Source of the DNA: Klebsiella quasipneumoniae subsp. quasipneumoniae
GTDB lineage: Bacteria; Pseudomonadota; Gammaproteobacteria; Enterobacterales; Enterobacteriaceae
DNA: 64,000 nucleotides
NCBI RefSeq assembly: GCF_020525925.1
Contig: NZ_CP084876.1
Location: 372,001-436,000, forward strand
Reading direction: 5' to 3'
Shown here: piece by piece, positions 22,030 through 31,551 of the stretch
How the letters are laid out: each line of letters starts with the position of its first letter
How positions within the stretch are numbered: the first letter of the stretch is position 1
The notes under the pieces: generated by a model
The model's input: only the letters and a program-made list of their open reading frames with translations
Database searches by the model: none
Told to the model about the DNA's origin: nothing
Position numbers and translations under genes: made by a program

Positions 22030-22908
22030 TTAATGGACCTGCGGGTCGGCCGGAGAGGCGTTGTTACGGATCTCGGCGATGTCCATGGCGTTGAAGATAT
22101 AGTGGTTACCGCAGTAGTCGCAGTGCATATCAATCTCGCCTTCGTCGGCAAGGATGCTATCTATCTCTTCGTCCGGCAGCGTCTTCAGCGCGCCGGCGCA
22201 GCGTTCGCGGGAGCAGGTGCACTTGAACTCCACGCTTTGCGGATCGTAGACCGTGACTTCTTCTTCATGGTACAGACGCCACAGCACATCGTTCGCCGGC
22301 AGGGTGAACAGCTCTTCCGCCTTGATGGTCTCGGTGAGCGTCGCCAGGTGCTCAAAGTCGGCAGTCTGGGCATCCTGGGCCGGCATCACCTGCAGCAGCA
22401 TCCCGCCCGCCATCGGCTGGCCTTCATGTTCGCCGGTGCGGATGATAAGGCGCGTCGGCAGCTGCTCTGAACGCTGGAAGTAATCTTCCAGGCAGGCGGC
22501 CAGCGTATCGCCTTCCAGACCGACCACGCCCTGATAGCGCTCACCCTCTTCCGGGGAGATGGTAATGACCAGATAACCGTTGCCGACCATCGCTTTTAGA
22601 TCCGCATCGTCCGCAATCTCGCCCTGCACGCGCGCGACGCCGCGCAGCTGCTGCTGGTTATTGCCGTTGATCACCGCCAGCTGTAAAGGCCCATCGCCCT
22701 GCAGCTGCACGGTAATGTCGCCGGCAAACTTCAGGGTCGCAGTCAGCAGACTGGTGGCGACCAGCAGCTCCGCCAGCACCGTTTTCACCGGCTGGGGATA
22801 AGTGTGATTCGCCAGTATCTGTTCCAGGGTTTCCGACACCGTCACCAGCTCGCCGCGCACGGCATAGTTTTCAAACAGATAACGATGTAATTGATCGTGT
22901 TGAGTCAT
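22030..22908 (-). CDS. hslO: Redox-regulated chaperone Hsp33
   Basis: Holdase chaperone switched on by oxidation that unfolds its zinc domain. I chose the ATG at 22908 ([10 protein letters not shown]), giving 292 residues as in E. coli; an ATG two codons upstream (22914) is also possible but lies closer to the GAGAG ribosome-binding site. The redox switch cysteines are seen as Cys230/Cys232 (CTC) and Cys263/Cys266 (CDYC). It is the last gene of yrfG-hslR-hslO, 24 bases after hslR. Confidence 0.97.
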   Translation of the reverse strand: MTQHDQLHRYLFENYAVRGELVTVSETLEQILANHTYPQPVKTVLAELLVATSLLTATLKFAGDITVQLQGDGPLQLAVINGNNQQQLRGVARVQGEIADDADLKAMVGNGYLVITISPEEGERYQGVVGLEGDTLAACLEDYFQRSEQLPTRLIIRTGEHEGQPMAGGMLLQVMPAQDAQTADFEHLATLTETIKAEELFTLPANDVLWRLYHEEEVTVYDPQSVEFKCTCSRERCAGALKTLPDEEIDSILADEGEIDMHCDYCGNHYIFNAMDIAEIRNNASPADPQVH

Positions 22909-22932
22909 AATCATCTCTCTTTCTGGCGCGAG

Positions 22933-23334
22933 TTACTCACTCTCGCCGTGTTTAAATCTCATCAGGTCGCGGCGCTCTTTCTTGTCCGGACGTCTGTCAG
23001 GGTGCGGCATGGTCAGGGCGTTCATTTTGCGCGCCAGGGCCATTTTTTCACGCTTCTCAATACTCTCCGCCGTCTCTTCATACAGGGTGACGGCTTCGCT
23101 TGCCGGGCGGCGCTGCTCGGTGATACCGACGATGCGCACCGTCCGCTCGTCGTTGCCCTGACGCAGCGTCAGCATGGCGTCCAGTTCGACGATTTTCCCT
23201 GGTTTGCTGCGTTGTCCGTTGTAATGCACCTTGCCGCCTTCAATCATCTCCCGCGCCAGCGCGCGGGTCTTGTAAAAGCGGGCGGCCCAAAGCCATTTAT
23301 CCAGTCTGACGGTGTCGGCAGGCTTCTCTTTCAT
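22933..23334 (-). CDS. hslR: Ribosome-associated heat shock protein Hsp15
   Basis: S4-domain RNA-binding protein that recycles 50S subunits carrying a stalled nascent chain. Length 133 residues as in E. coli. The S4 fold covers about residues 9-70 (VRLDKWLWAARFYKTRALAREMIEGGKV), followed by a highly charged helical tail rich in Lys/Arg/Glu. Overlaps the end of yrfG by 4 bases, so translation is coupled, and is followed by hslO. Confidence 0.97.
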   Translation of the reverse strand: MKEKPADTVRLDKWLWAARFYKTRALAREMIEGGKVHYNGQRSKPGKIVELDAMLTLRQGNDERTVRIVGITEQRRPASEAVTLYEETAESIEKREKMALARKMNALTMPHPDRRPDKKERRDLMRFKHGESE

Positions 23335-24014
23335 CGCCTCTCCTTCGGGGTAAGCGAAGGGATCAGTCGTCGGTAATCATTCAGCCCCGGATGGCGCAGA
23401 TACTGCTTTTCCGCCAGCCCGGAGTCGGGATTGGTAATGCCCAGGCAGTAGCGAATGCCAAACTCCCTCGCGGCATCCAGAATCGCCTCGCTGTCGTCGA
23501 CAAACAGCGTTTTATGCGCCTCAAGGCCGGTTTCCTCCGCCACGGCGCGCCACAGACGCTGATCCTCTTTCGGATAACCAAATGTGTGGGTGGAAAGTAA
23601 TAAATCAAGGTGCGCATCCAGGCCGGTGTGTTTGAGTTTCACCGCCAGATTGTGGGGATGGGCATTGGTCAACAGAATACGTCGCTTACCGCTGGCCTTG
23701 AGCGCATCAAGGAACGGCACGGTATCCTCACGCAGCGTGGCGCGCGGACCCTGTTCGCTGGTCATCGCACAAATATCCAAACCCAGGCGCTCGCTCCAGT
23801 AATCCAGACAGTACCAGTTTAGCGTATGCTGCACGGCATGATACTCCTGGTGCATGGCCTCTTTCGCCTGTTGCAGATTGAGGTCGCGGGCGGCCCCCCA
23901 GGTTTCCGGCACCAGCGTTTGCCAGAAATAGTTATCGAAAGCGAGATCCAGGAGCGTGCCGTCCATATCCAGCAGAACGGTATCGACCTCCTGCCAGGCG
24001 ATATCAAAATGCAT
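23331..24014 (-). CDS. yrfG: GMP/IMP nucleotidase YrfG (HAD family)
   Basis: HAD-superfamily phosphatase; the E. coli protein dephosphorylates purine nucleotides, chiefly GMP and IMP. The ATG at 24014 gives 227 residues (222 in E. coli). HAD motif I is LLDMDGTLLD near residue 14, motif II is ILLTNAHPH, motif III includes the lysine of FGYPKEDQRLW, and motif IV is FVDDSEAILDAA. It is the first gene of yrfG-hslR-hslO; igaA ends 60 bases upstream in the same direction. Confidence 0.94.
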   Translation of the reverse strand: MHFDIAWQEVDTVLLDMDGTLLDLAFDNYFWQTLVPETWGAARDLNLQQAKEAMHQEYHAVQHTLNWYCLDYWSERLGLDICAMTSEQGPRATLREDTVPFLDALKASGKRRILLTNAHPHNLAVKLKHTGLDAHLDLLLSTHTFGYPKEDQRLWRAVAEETGLEAHKTLFVDDSEAILDAAREFGIRYCLGITNPDSGLAEKQYLRHPGLNDYRRLIPSLTPKERR

Positions 24015-24074
24015 GATGACTCTCCAGCGAGCGGGAAATGGGCGACAGGGTATCACACCCTGCCGCCGGGGAAA

Positions 24075-26210
24075 TTAATCTTGCGGGTCAGACGAGGGGA
24101 GCAGCACCGGGTTCAGGCAGCTTTCGTAATATTTCTGAATCTCTTCCATACGCTGGCGATGGCGTTGATAACGACGCAGCGCCTGCACGCCGTGGTAAGC
24201 CATGCATCCCACCATCGACAGCAGCAGAAGAGTGATGCCCAGATAGCGCCACAGGCCGCTGCGGTCGGGAATGCGGTGCAGGTTGATATGCTGGGTGCCG
24301 TTGGCGTCAGTAAACAGATTGGTGACGATCCCTTCGGCATGGAAGGGAGTATGCATCAGCATACCGGCCAGCCGCCGCAGTTCGCCCCATTGCTCATGCG
24401 CCGGGTAATCATACAGGCTTACCGCCGGCCACGGCTGATTGACCAGCACGCTGCCCTCGTCGCTGGCGATGAGGAAGCCGCCCGGGGCCGGGCTGTTGAG
24501 CGCCTGCGCCGCTCGCGAGGTTTCACGCATTACAAAGGGGGCGGTTGAGGTGGTCACCAGATTCTCCAGCGACTCGGCGCTGACTGGTCGCAGGAGCACG
24601 TTCACGCCATCCAGTTTCCCGGCGGACGCGCGCTTGGTTAAGGTCTCCCAGTTACGGGTATTGCCGAGATTAACCAGCGCATTCTTCAGGCGCAGGCAAT
24701 CATCTTTTGCCGAGCAGAGATCGTTGGTTTTCTGAACGATATCGCCGAAATCATCCAGCAGCACCATGCCAGATTTCTGAATGGCGGAGCGCAGCGCCGG
24801 GCTGACGCGGGAGTCGTCGTCGGTTTCCGGGTGCAGCTGACGCTGGACGGACTCCATCAGGGCGGTCGCTTTGCTGACAATGTCAGACTCCGGCAGCGGC
24901 AGAGGAGGGGCATCGTTCCACACAATCTGCGAACAATCGAAAGGCAGGAACGGCGAATCCTCTTTGGCCGTCCAACTGCCTGGCGTGCGGATGTTGCACA
25001 TCCCGGTACCGGTCAGGCGCAGCGTATCGCCAATGCGCACATGGGCCTTTTCCAGCTGGCTGACGGTCGTGGCTTCAATCGTCTGCGCCCCCTTCAGCCA
25101 CGACAGGGTGAACTTAAACGGCATATTCAGCGGTACGCTGGCCCATAGCATGATCACCACCACCAGGGCGCCGGCGGCGATAATCGCGCTGCGCAGCCAG
25201 TACTGCAGCGGGAAATTTTTCACTTCATCATGAAGCGACAAGTAGCGTCCCTGACGGGCCACATGGCGGTTGAGATAGATATCAATATCGGTCTGCTGTC
25301 CGAGGTCCTGGGCGATCCAGGGCTGCCAGTGGCGCGGATAGATGAGATCGATAATGCCCAGCGAGATATTATTGATATGTTCCTGATCGTTTTCGCCGAA
25401 CAGCCCCCAGCGCTTCGGGACGCCGCGCAGGCAGTGGATTTCGCGCAGCGCGGCGCGGCGCGGCGGGGCATAGATCCCCCACAGGCCGGCGGCGAGCAGC
25501 AGCAAACCGGCGGCCACCAGCCACGGGGTAAAGACGGCTGGCCCAATCAGGCTGAAATAAAAGACCAGGAAAGAGGCGACGATCAGGATCGCTTCCCGCA
25601 GACCGTCCGGGCGATTCAGGGCGTGCTCTTCCGGGCTTTCCCGCCGGATCTGCCGCAGCTCTACCTGTTCGCTCTCTTCGCCGCGAATCGAGGCCTGGGT
25701 GGCCGAGGCGCGTTCCAGAGCGTAGCTTTGCGCTTCCTGACGATAGTCGCTCAGGGTATGACCGTTAAGGGTGATAACCAGCGGCAGGCTGTCGGTGGGG
25801 ATCAGCTCGACGCTGTTTTCATCGTTGATATGCTGTTCCCAGAACGGCGGCAGATGTACCTCCACCGAATCGAGAAAATAGCGCCATTTATTCGGCGCGT
25901 CGGTGGTGATCCCGTAGCGGGTGATGGCTCGCGTCAACCCATAGACGGTATCGCTCTGTTCGTTTAGCGCCAGAGCGACGGGCGCGCTGGTGGCGCCGGA
26001 CGCGGGCAGCTGCTGGGCGCGGCTCAGTTCGGCAAGATACTTTTCGATGGCCTGGCGCTCATCGGCAGGGAGCGGCCGCGTGGTGGCATCGCTAAAGGCG
26101 TGCAGTAGGGGGAGCCGGCGGCGTCTGGCGTGCGTGCGATACCACCATCCAATGAGCAATACGCAGATTAGCAGAGCTGTAAGGAATATCAGAAAGGTGC
26201 CCATGCCCAT
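24075..26210 (-). CDS. igaA: Intracellular growth attenuator IgaA
   Basis: Inner-membrane protein that restrains the Rcs envelope-stress phosphorelay by contacting RcsD; essential in several enterobacteria when Rcs is intact. Length 711, equal to E. coli YrfF. Membrane segments are visible at about 5-22, 205-245 (two), 338-360, and near 655-670, with a large periplasmic domain between the last two. The conserved cysteines of that periplasmic domain are present (GTGMCNIRT, LPFDCSQIVW, DLCSAKDDCLRL). An ATG two codons downstream (26204) is an alternative start. Confidence 0.95.
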   Translation of the reverse strand: MGMGTFLIFLTALLICVLLIGWWYRTHARRRRLPLLHAFSDATTRPLPADERQAIEKYLAELSRAQQLPASGATSAPVALALNEQSDTVYGLTRAITRYGITTDAPNKWRYFLDSVEVHLPPFWEQHINDENSVELIPTDSLPLVITLNGHTLSDYRQEAQSYALERASATQASIRGEESEQVELRQIRRESPEEHALNRPDGLREAILIVASFLVFYFSLIGPAVFTPWLVAAGLLLLAAGLWGIYAPPRRAALREIHCLRGVPKRWGLFGENDQEHINNISLGIIDLIYPRHWQPWIAQDLGQQTDIDIYLNRHVARQGRYLSLHDEVKNFPLQYWLRSAIIAAGALVVVIMLWASVPLNMPFKFTLSWLKGAQTIEATTVSQLEKAHVRIGDTLRLTGTGMCNIRTPGSWTAKEDSPFLPFDCSQIVWNDAPPLPLPESDIVSKATALMESVQRQLHPETDDDSRVSPALRSAIQKSGMVLLDDFGDIVQKTNDLCSAKDDCLRLKNALVNLGNTRNWETLTKRASAGKLDGVNVLLRPVSAESLENLVTTSTAPFVMRETSRAAQALNSPAPGGFLIASDEGSVLVNQPWPAVSLYDYPAHEQWGELRRLAGMLMHTPFHAEGIVTNLFTDANGTQHINLHRIPDRSGLWRYLGITLLLLSMVGCMAYHGVQALRRYQRHRQRMEEIQKYYESCLNPVLLPSSDPQD

Positions 26211-26524
26211 CCCATCATAGTTATATTTTTCTTACGAAATCGTCGGTGAACGTGAAGACTAACGTCAAGCTGCAGTGTTAGCGGCGCACCTGCTTGCAGG
26301 GTAGTGAATATGTCATGCAGCAGTGTATAAGCTTACCAAAAACGTTAAAGCGCAGAAATCGGTAAATTCTCAAACAGAATTCAAGCTATTGACTTTTTTA
26401 TCTTTATTACTTTCACCTTTGCAGGGAAAAGGTTACAACTCTGTAAATAAGTGGCGATTTGGATTGCCGAAAGCGTGTTGCGTATCGCACAATGACTGCT
26501 TAATCACAGCATAGACCGATGACA
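26211..26524. promoter_or_regulatory. igaA-nudE divergent promoter region
   Basis: This 314-base gap separates the divergent igaA and nudE. It is AT-rich, and a TTGACT hexamer at 26389-26394 could be a -35 element for nudE, but no good -10 is spaced correctly. No gene and no strong operator are visible. Confidence 0.5.
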
Positions 26525-27085
26525 ATGAGCAAATCATTACAAAAACCCACCATTCTCAATGTTGAAACTGTCGCCCGTTCGCGCCTCTTTAATGTCGAAA
26601 GCGTCGATCTGGAATTCAGCAACGGTGTGCGTCGCGTTTATGAACGTATGCGGCCTTCCACCCGCGAAGCGGTAATGATTGTGCCGATTGTGGATGATCA
26701 TATTATTTTGATTCGCGAGTATGCCGTCGGGACGGAATCCTACGAGCTGGGCTTCTCCAAAGGGCTGATTGATCCGGGTGAAACCGTGGATGAAGCGGCC
26801 AATCGCGAGCTGAAAGAAGAGGTTGGCTTCGGCGCCAATAAGCTGACGTTCCTGAAGAAGCTCAGTATGGCTCCCTCTTACTTCTCCAGCAAAATGAATA
26901 TCCTGGTGGCGGAAGATCTCTATCCGGAGTCGCTGCCGGGCGATGAGCCCGAGCCGCTGCCGCAGGTGCGCTGGCCGCTGGCGCAGCTGATGTCGCTGCT
27001 GGATGAAGAAGATTTTAACGAGGCCCGCAACGTCAGCGCGCTGTTTTTAGTGCGGGAATGGCTGCAGGCCCAGGGCCGACTCTGA
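26525..27085 (+). CDS. nudE: ADP compounds hydrolase NudE (Nudix)
   Basis: Nudix hydrolase acting on ADP-ribose, NADH, Ap3A and related ADP compounds. The ATG at 26525 (MSKSLQKPTI) gives 186 residues as in E. coli; an ATG two codons upstream also exists. The complete Nudix box GLIDPGETVDEAANRELKEE, with VGFG after it, fits GX5EX7REUXEEXGU. It is divergent from igaA and convergent with mrcA, with a terminator in between. Confidence 0.97.
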   Translation: MSKSLQKPTILNVETVARSRLFNVESVDLEFSNGVRRVYERMRPSTREAVMIVPIVDDHIILIREYAVGTESYELGFSKGLIDPGETVDEAANRELKEEVGFGANKLTFLKKLSMAPSYFSSKMNILVAEDLYPESLPGDEPEPLPQVRWPLAQLMSLLDEEDFNEARNVSALFLVREWLQAQGRL

Positions 27086-27110
27086 ACGAGCGTTTACGCT
27101 AAGCAGCAAT

Positions 27111-27137
27111 AAAAAAGCGCCCGCAGGCGCTTTTTTT
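27111..27137. terminator. Bidirectional terminator between nudE and mrcA
   Basis: AAAAAAGCGCC and GGCGCTTTTTTT pair around CGCA, with A- and T-runs on both sides, between convergent genes. Confidence 0.92.
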
Positions 27138-27138
27138 G

Positions 27139-29697
27139 TCAGAACAGCTCGTGGGTTTCACCGCCGCCGTCCGTCAAGGTGGTGCCCACCTCATGGACCG
27201 CCTGCTGCGTGGGCTGGGTACCCTCAATAAAGTATTCCGCCCGGCTGTTGCCCCCGTTCGCCAGCTGACCGGTGCTGCGATCGATATTCACCGTGACGAT
27301 TCCCGGCGGCGGCGTTAACGGCTCTTCCGCAACGCCTTCCAGCACGCTCTTCATAAAGCTGTCCCAGGCCGGTTGGGCGCTTTTGGCGCCGCCTTCGTAG
27401 CCGGAGATCTGATCTTTAATCGCCCCTGACGCGGTGGTCCGGCCAAGATCGCGACGATGATCGTCAAAGCCGATCCAAACCGAGGTCACCACGCCCGGCC
27501 CGTAGCCTGAGAACCAGGCGTCCTTCGAGCTGTTGGTGGTTCCGGTTTTGCCGCCGATATCATGCCGCTGCAGATCCCGTCCGGCGCGCCAGCCGGTTCC
27601 CATCCAGCCCGGTTCGCCAAAGATGTTGCTGTTCAGCGCGCTCTTGATCAGGAAGGCCAGCGGGGTATTGATCACATGCGGCGCGTATTCCTGGGCGCCG
27701 CTCTGCGCCACCAGTGACTGATTGGCCTGCTCCAGCTGCGGCTGCGGCGGCACGTTGCCATTCTGCGGTTCCGTCGAGGTGGCGACATCTTCCACATCTT
27801 TGTTTTCCAGCACATTGGATTTTGGCGTATCGCCGTAAATCACCGGTAAATCACACTGCGGGCAGGCGATTTTCGGGCGCTCCTCGAAGAGGACCCCACC
27901 CTGATCATTCTCAATCTTACTGATAAAGAACGGGTTGACCAGGAAGCCGCCGTTGGCCATCACCGAATACCCGCGGGCGACCTGCAGAGGCGTAAATGAG
28001 GCGGAGCCCAGCGCCAGCGATTCGGTGTGGACAATGTTTTGCGCCGGGAAACCAAAGCGCTGCAGATACTCGGCGGCATAGTCAACGCCCATGGCGCGCA
28101 TGGCGCGCACCATTACCACGTTTTTCGACTGCCCCAGGCCCTGGCGTAAACGAATCGGACCGGCATACTGCGGCGGCGAGTTTTTCGGCCGCCAGTCGGA
28201 GCCGGCCCCGGCGTCCCAGCGCGAGATTGGCACATCGTTGAGCATGCTTGCCAGAGTTAAGCCTTTATCCATCGCAGCGGTGTAGAGGAACGGCTTGATG
28301 TTGGAGCCGACCTGGCGCAGCGCCTGGGTGGCGCGGTTAAACTTGCTCTGGTTAAAGTCAAACCCACCGACAAGGGCAATAATCGCGCCGTTTTGCGGGT
28401 TAATGGAGACCAGCGCCGAGTTGACGTCCGGGACCTGCGACAACCACCAGCTGTCACCCACTTTGCGAACCCAGATCTGCTGCCCGGCCTGCACGACGTC
28501 GTTGACTTTACGCGGAGTCGCTCCCTGCTGCGTATCGGAGATAAAGCGACGAGCCCAGCGCACGCCGTCCATCGTCAGTGAAACGGAGTCGCCGTTAGCC
28601 AACAGCGCGACGGCCTCCTGGGCATTCGCGGAGGTGACCACCGCAGGAGAAAGCGGGCCTAAGCCAGGCTGGCGCTTCAGGGCGTCGACGATCTTTTTCG
28701 CCTCCCACGGCGTTTCGCCGACCTTCCACAGCACGCTGGCCGGGCCGCGGTAGCCGTGACGCATATCGTAATCCAGCACGTTATTGCGGACCGCCTGCTG
28801 GGCCGCCTGCTGGTTTTTGCGGGTAATCGTGGTGTACACCCGGTAGCCATCTTCATAGGCCTGCTCGCCATAGCGATTCACCATCTCCTGGCGCACCATT
28901 TCGCTCAGATAAGGCGCTGAGAAGGCGATTTTCGGCGCGTGGTAGCTGGCGTCGATGGGTTCGCTGCGCGCTTCATCGTATTGCGCCTGGGTGATGTACC
29001 CCTCGCTCAGCATACGCGACAGCACCACGTTGCGACGGGCTGTGGCGCGATCCATCGAATAGAGCGGGTTAAAGGTGGACGGGGCTTTCGGCAGACCGGC
29101 AATCACCGCCATTTCGCTGAGGGTCAGCTGGTCGATAGGTTTGCCAAAATAGACCTGCGCCGCGGCGCCGACGCCATAGGCGCGGTAGCCGAGGTAAATC
29201 TTGTTCAGATACAACTCAAGGATTTCATCTTTGTTCAGCAGCTGCTCGATGCGGATGGCCAGAAAGGCCTCTTTAATCTTACGCATCAACGTCTTCTCGG
29301 GGCTGAGGAAGAAGTTACGCGCTAACTGCTGGGTGATGGTGCTGGCGCCCTGCGAGGCGTGGCCTGAGAACATCGCCACGCTGGCGGCGCGGAAAATACC
29401 CACCGGATCGACGCCGTGATGCTCATAGAAACGACTGTCTTCGGTGGCGATAAACGCTTTCACCAGCTCGGGGGGAATTTGCTGCAACGTTACAGGGATA
29501 CGGCGCTTTTCGCCGTACTGCGCAATAAGCTCACCGTCGGCGCTATAGACCTGCATCGGGATCTGCAAACGCACATCCTTCAGGGTTGCGACGTCGGGGA
29601 GTTGCGGCTCTATGTATTTGTAGAGGCCAAAAATCGAGCCTGCTCCCAGCAGTACGCAACAGACTGCAAGGATCAATAGATACTTTACGAACTTCAC
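27139..29697 (-). CDS. mrcA: Penicillin-binding protein 1A (MrcA)
   Basis: Bifunctional class A peptidoglycan synthase; 852 residues (850 in E. coli). Order: short cytoplasmic tail, one membrane segment (about 5-25), GT51 glycosyltransferase domain with the catalytic motif ATEDSRFYEHHG and QGASTITQQLAR, then the OB-like insert and transpeptidase domain with SxxK in VGSNIKPFLY, SxN region, and KTG in GGKTGTTN. It is divergent from hofM, whose start lies 118 bases away. The short glutamine/proline/asparagine-rich segment near residue 645-670 (NGNVPPQPQLEQANQ) is a variable loop. Confidence 0.98.
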   Translation of the reverse strand: MKFVKYLLILAVCCVLLGAGSIFGLYKYIEPQLPDVATLKDVRLQIPMQVYSADGELIAQYGEKRRIPVTLQQIPPELVKAFIATEDSRFYEHHGVDPVGIFRAASVAMFSGHASQGASTITQQLARNFFLSPEKTLMRKIKEAFLAIRIEQLLNKDEILELYLNKIYLGYRAYGVGAAAQVYFGKPIDQLTLSEMAVIAGLPKAPSTFNPLYSMDRATARRNVVLSRMLSEGYITQAQYDEARSEPIDASYHAPKIAFSAPYLSEMVRQEMVNRYGEQAYEDGYRVYTTITRKNQQAAQQAVRNNVLDYDMRHGYRGPASVLWKVGETPWEAKKIVDALKRQPGLGPLSPAVVTSANAQEAVALLANGDSVSLTMDGVRWARRFISDTQQGATPRKVNDVVQAGQQIWVRKVGDSWWLSQVPDVNSALVSINPQNGAIIALVGGFDFNQSKFNRATQALRQVGSNIKPFLYTAAMDKGLTLASMLNDVPISRWDAGAGSDWRPKNSPPQYAGPIRLRQGLGQSKNVVMVRAMRAMGVDYAAEYLQRFGFPAQNIVHTESLALGSASFTPLQVARGYSVMANGGFLVNPFFISKIENDQGGVLFEERPKIACPQCDLPVIYGDTPKSNVLENKDVEDVATSTEPQNGNVPPQPQLEQANQSLVAQSGAQEYAPHVINTPLAFLIKSALNSNIFGEPGWMGTGWRAGRDLQRHDIGGKTGTTNSSKDAWFSGYGPGVVTSVWIGFDDHRRDLGRTTASGAIKDQISGYEGGAKSAQPAWDSFMKSVLEGVAEEPLTPPPGIVTVNIDRSTGQLANGGNSRAEYFIEGTQPTQQAVHEVGTTLTDGGGETHELF

Positions 29698-29815
29698 CGG
29701 TGTTTTCCCATTTAGTTTTATTTGGGCAGTTTATAAACAAACGCGCGGTAGTATAAAGGCAAGCCAGGTGCATTGATATAGCCGGACAGTTTTGCCGGAT
29801 AAGGAGATCGTAAGC

Positions 29816-30616
29816 ATGGCTTTCAGAAACTGGCGGATCGGAATGCATATCCAACAGGATAGCATTGCCATTGTCGCGCTACTGCATGAGCGCTCACACT
29901 GGGCACTGCGCCGCTGGTGGCGCATTCCGCTGCCGCCAGGTCTGGTGCGGCAGGGGATGGTGGCGGACGTTAGCGCCCTCGGCTCACGGCTGGCCGCCTG
30001 GCGGCGGGAGCTACCGGCGCAGCATCAGATCAGTATCGCCTTTCCCGCGGCTCGCACGCTGCAAAAACGCCTGCCTTATCCCCAGTTCGCCCTGCGAGAG
30101 CGGGAACAGGCGACGTGGATAGCCAGCGCCATGACCCAGCAGCTGGCGATGCCCGCCTCCTCTCTATGTATTGATTATGCGCCCACCTCGCGGGATGACG
30201 GCTGGCAGGTGACGGCGGCGCAGCGGCTGGATATCAATGTTCTGCGGGAGCTGGCAGGGCGGCTGCGGCTGCGGGTGGCGGCCATCGTACCGGATGCCAG
30301 CGCGCTCGGCGCCTTTTTCCCCTGGATGACGGCAGCAGAGCAAGGCCTGGCGTGGCGGGATGAAAAGTACTGGCTATGGGCGACCCAGGAGGCCTGGGGC
30401 TGTGACGCCTGCGATGCGATAGGGTCCTTAAGCCAGCTGGCGGGGCAACTTCAGGTTCCTTTGCGCCTGTGCGCTGATGCGGGCGACGAGGCCAGTCGTT
30501 TTGATGTCTGGCAGGTGGTTCACCGCCGGCAGCCTCCGCTGCCAGCCGACGGCGATCGCTACGCCATTGCCCTTGGGCTGGCGCTGGGAGGCGGGCGCCA
30601 TGACGCATGTCGTTAA
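29816..30616 (+). CDS. hofM: Type IV pilus assembly/DNA utilization protein HofM (PilM-like)
   Basis: Homologue of PilM/ComA, the actin-like cytoplasmic component of type IV pilus and competence machinery; in E. coli hofM-hofQ is linked to use of DNA as a nutrient. Start at 29816 (MAFRNWRIGM), 266 residues against 259. Conserved islands with E. coli HofM include the AFPAARTLQK, PDASAL and LAWRD motifs and the C-terminal DRYAIALGLALGGG. First gene of a five-gene operon, overlapping hofN by 17 bases and divergent from mrcA. Confidence 0.9.
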   Translation: MAFRNWRIGMHIQQDSIAIVALLHERSHWALRRWWRIPLPPGLVRQGMVADVSALGSRLAAWRRELPAQHQISIAFPAARTLQKRLPYPQFALREREQATWIASAMTQQLAMPASSLCIDYAPTSRDDGWQVTAAQRLDINVLRELAGRLRLRVAAIVPDASALGAFFPWMTAAEQGLAWRDEKYWLWATQEAWGCDACDAIGSLSQLAGQLQVPLRLCADAGDEASRFDVWQVVHRRQPPLPADGDRYAIALGLALGGGRHDACR

Positions 30617-31133
30617 TCTTCTCCCCTGGCGTGACCTGCGTCGCCGCCAGCGCCTGCGCTACGCCCTGTTGTTAGCCACCGGTATCGTGCTGCTGGTGGG
30701 GACGACTCTGCAGGCGGGGCGAACAGCGGGTCTACAGCGCGACGCCCTGGCGAGGATCCACACGACAGCCGACGCAGCGTTGCTCGCCTCACTCAAACAG
30801 CGCGAACAGGCGATGCGCGAGGCATGGCAGCAGCATCAACGCCAGCGCGAGCAGCGCCAGCGCAGATCGACGATCGCCGCCTGGCAACCCCGACTAATGG
30901 CGCTCGCGGCAGGCCTGCCCGCTCAGGCATGGCTGACGCGGCTGGAGTACCAGGGGGCGCGCCTGACGCTGGATGGCCTGGCCCTCAACCTGCAGGCGCT
31001 GGCCCGGGTGGAGGCTGCTCTGGCCAGCGTCGCGGGATTCGCGCCGGCTAAAACCGGCGGAACGCAGCGCGACGCCGAGGGGCGCTGGCGGTTCAGTTTT
31101 ACCCTGTCGGGAGCGCGCGCCGATGCGGATTAA
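30600..31133 (+). CDS. hofN: HofN (PilN-like assembly protein)
   Basis: PilN-like inner-membrane protein of 177 residues. The PilN hallmark VNLLPWRD lies at the N-terminus; this motif is the segment that PilM binds. One membrane helix follows (about 20-38), then a long charged coiled-coil-like stretch rich in Gln/Arg (about 55-85) and a small periplasmic domain. Start at 30600 lies inside hofM; the end overlaps hofO by 11 bases. Confidence 0.88.
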   Translation: MTHVVNLLPWRDLRRRQRLRYALLLATGIVLLVGTTLQAGRTAGLQRDALARIHTTADAALLASLKQREQAMREAWQQHQRQREQRQRRSTIAAWQPRLMALAAGLPAQAWLTRLEYQGARLTLDGLALNLQALARVEAALASVAGFAPAKTGGTQRDAEGRWRFSFTLSGARADAD

Positions 31134-31551
31134 CACCCGGCGCACCCGGGCGGGGCTGTTGATCCTGCTCGCGATGGGGCTGATGGGGGGCGGCGTGGCG
31201 CTCTGGCGCGATGCCCCCCAGCCGCTGGCGGCGCTGTCCCGCGATGGCGCTCTGCAAACGCAGTGGCGGCGGATCATGGCGCTGCGCATCCCCGCCGGTG
31301 AAAGTTCCGGGGAACGCATCGACAAGCAGCCGTTCTCGCCCATCGCCATTCCGCTCGCCGGCGCGAAGCTAATCGCCTGGCATCCGCAGGGGAGCGGCGG
31401 TGAGATGGCGCTGACTCTCTCCTGGCCGACGGTACCCGCCCTGTTCTCATGGCTGGCGCGCTGCGGGATGAACCCGCGTTCGTTCTCGCTGGAGCGCGAG
31501 GGGCAGGCGCTGCGCATGCGGCTGCAGCTGGAGGCGGAAGATGGGCGGTAA
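31123..31551 (+). CDS. hofO: HofO (PilO-like assembly protein)
   Basis: PilO-like inner-membrane protein of 142 residues (146 in E. coli). It has a basic start, one membrane helix (about residues 10-27) and a periplasmic domain with the TLSWPTVPALFSWLARCG segment typical of the family. Assigned mainly by position between hofN and hofP and by overall pattern, since sequence conservation is low. Start overlaps hofN and end overlaps hofP, each by 11 bases. Confidence 0.84.
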   Translation: MRINTRRTRAGLLILLAMGLMGGGVALWRDAPQPLAALSRDGALQTQWRRIMALRIPAGESSGERIDKQPFSPIAIPLAGAKLIAWHPQGSGGEMALTLSWPTVPALFSWLARCGMNPRSFSLEREGQALRMRLQLEAEDGR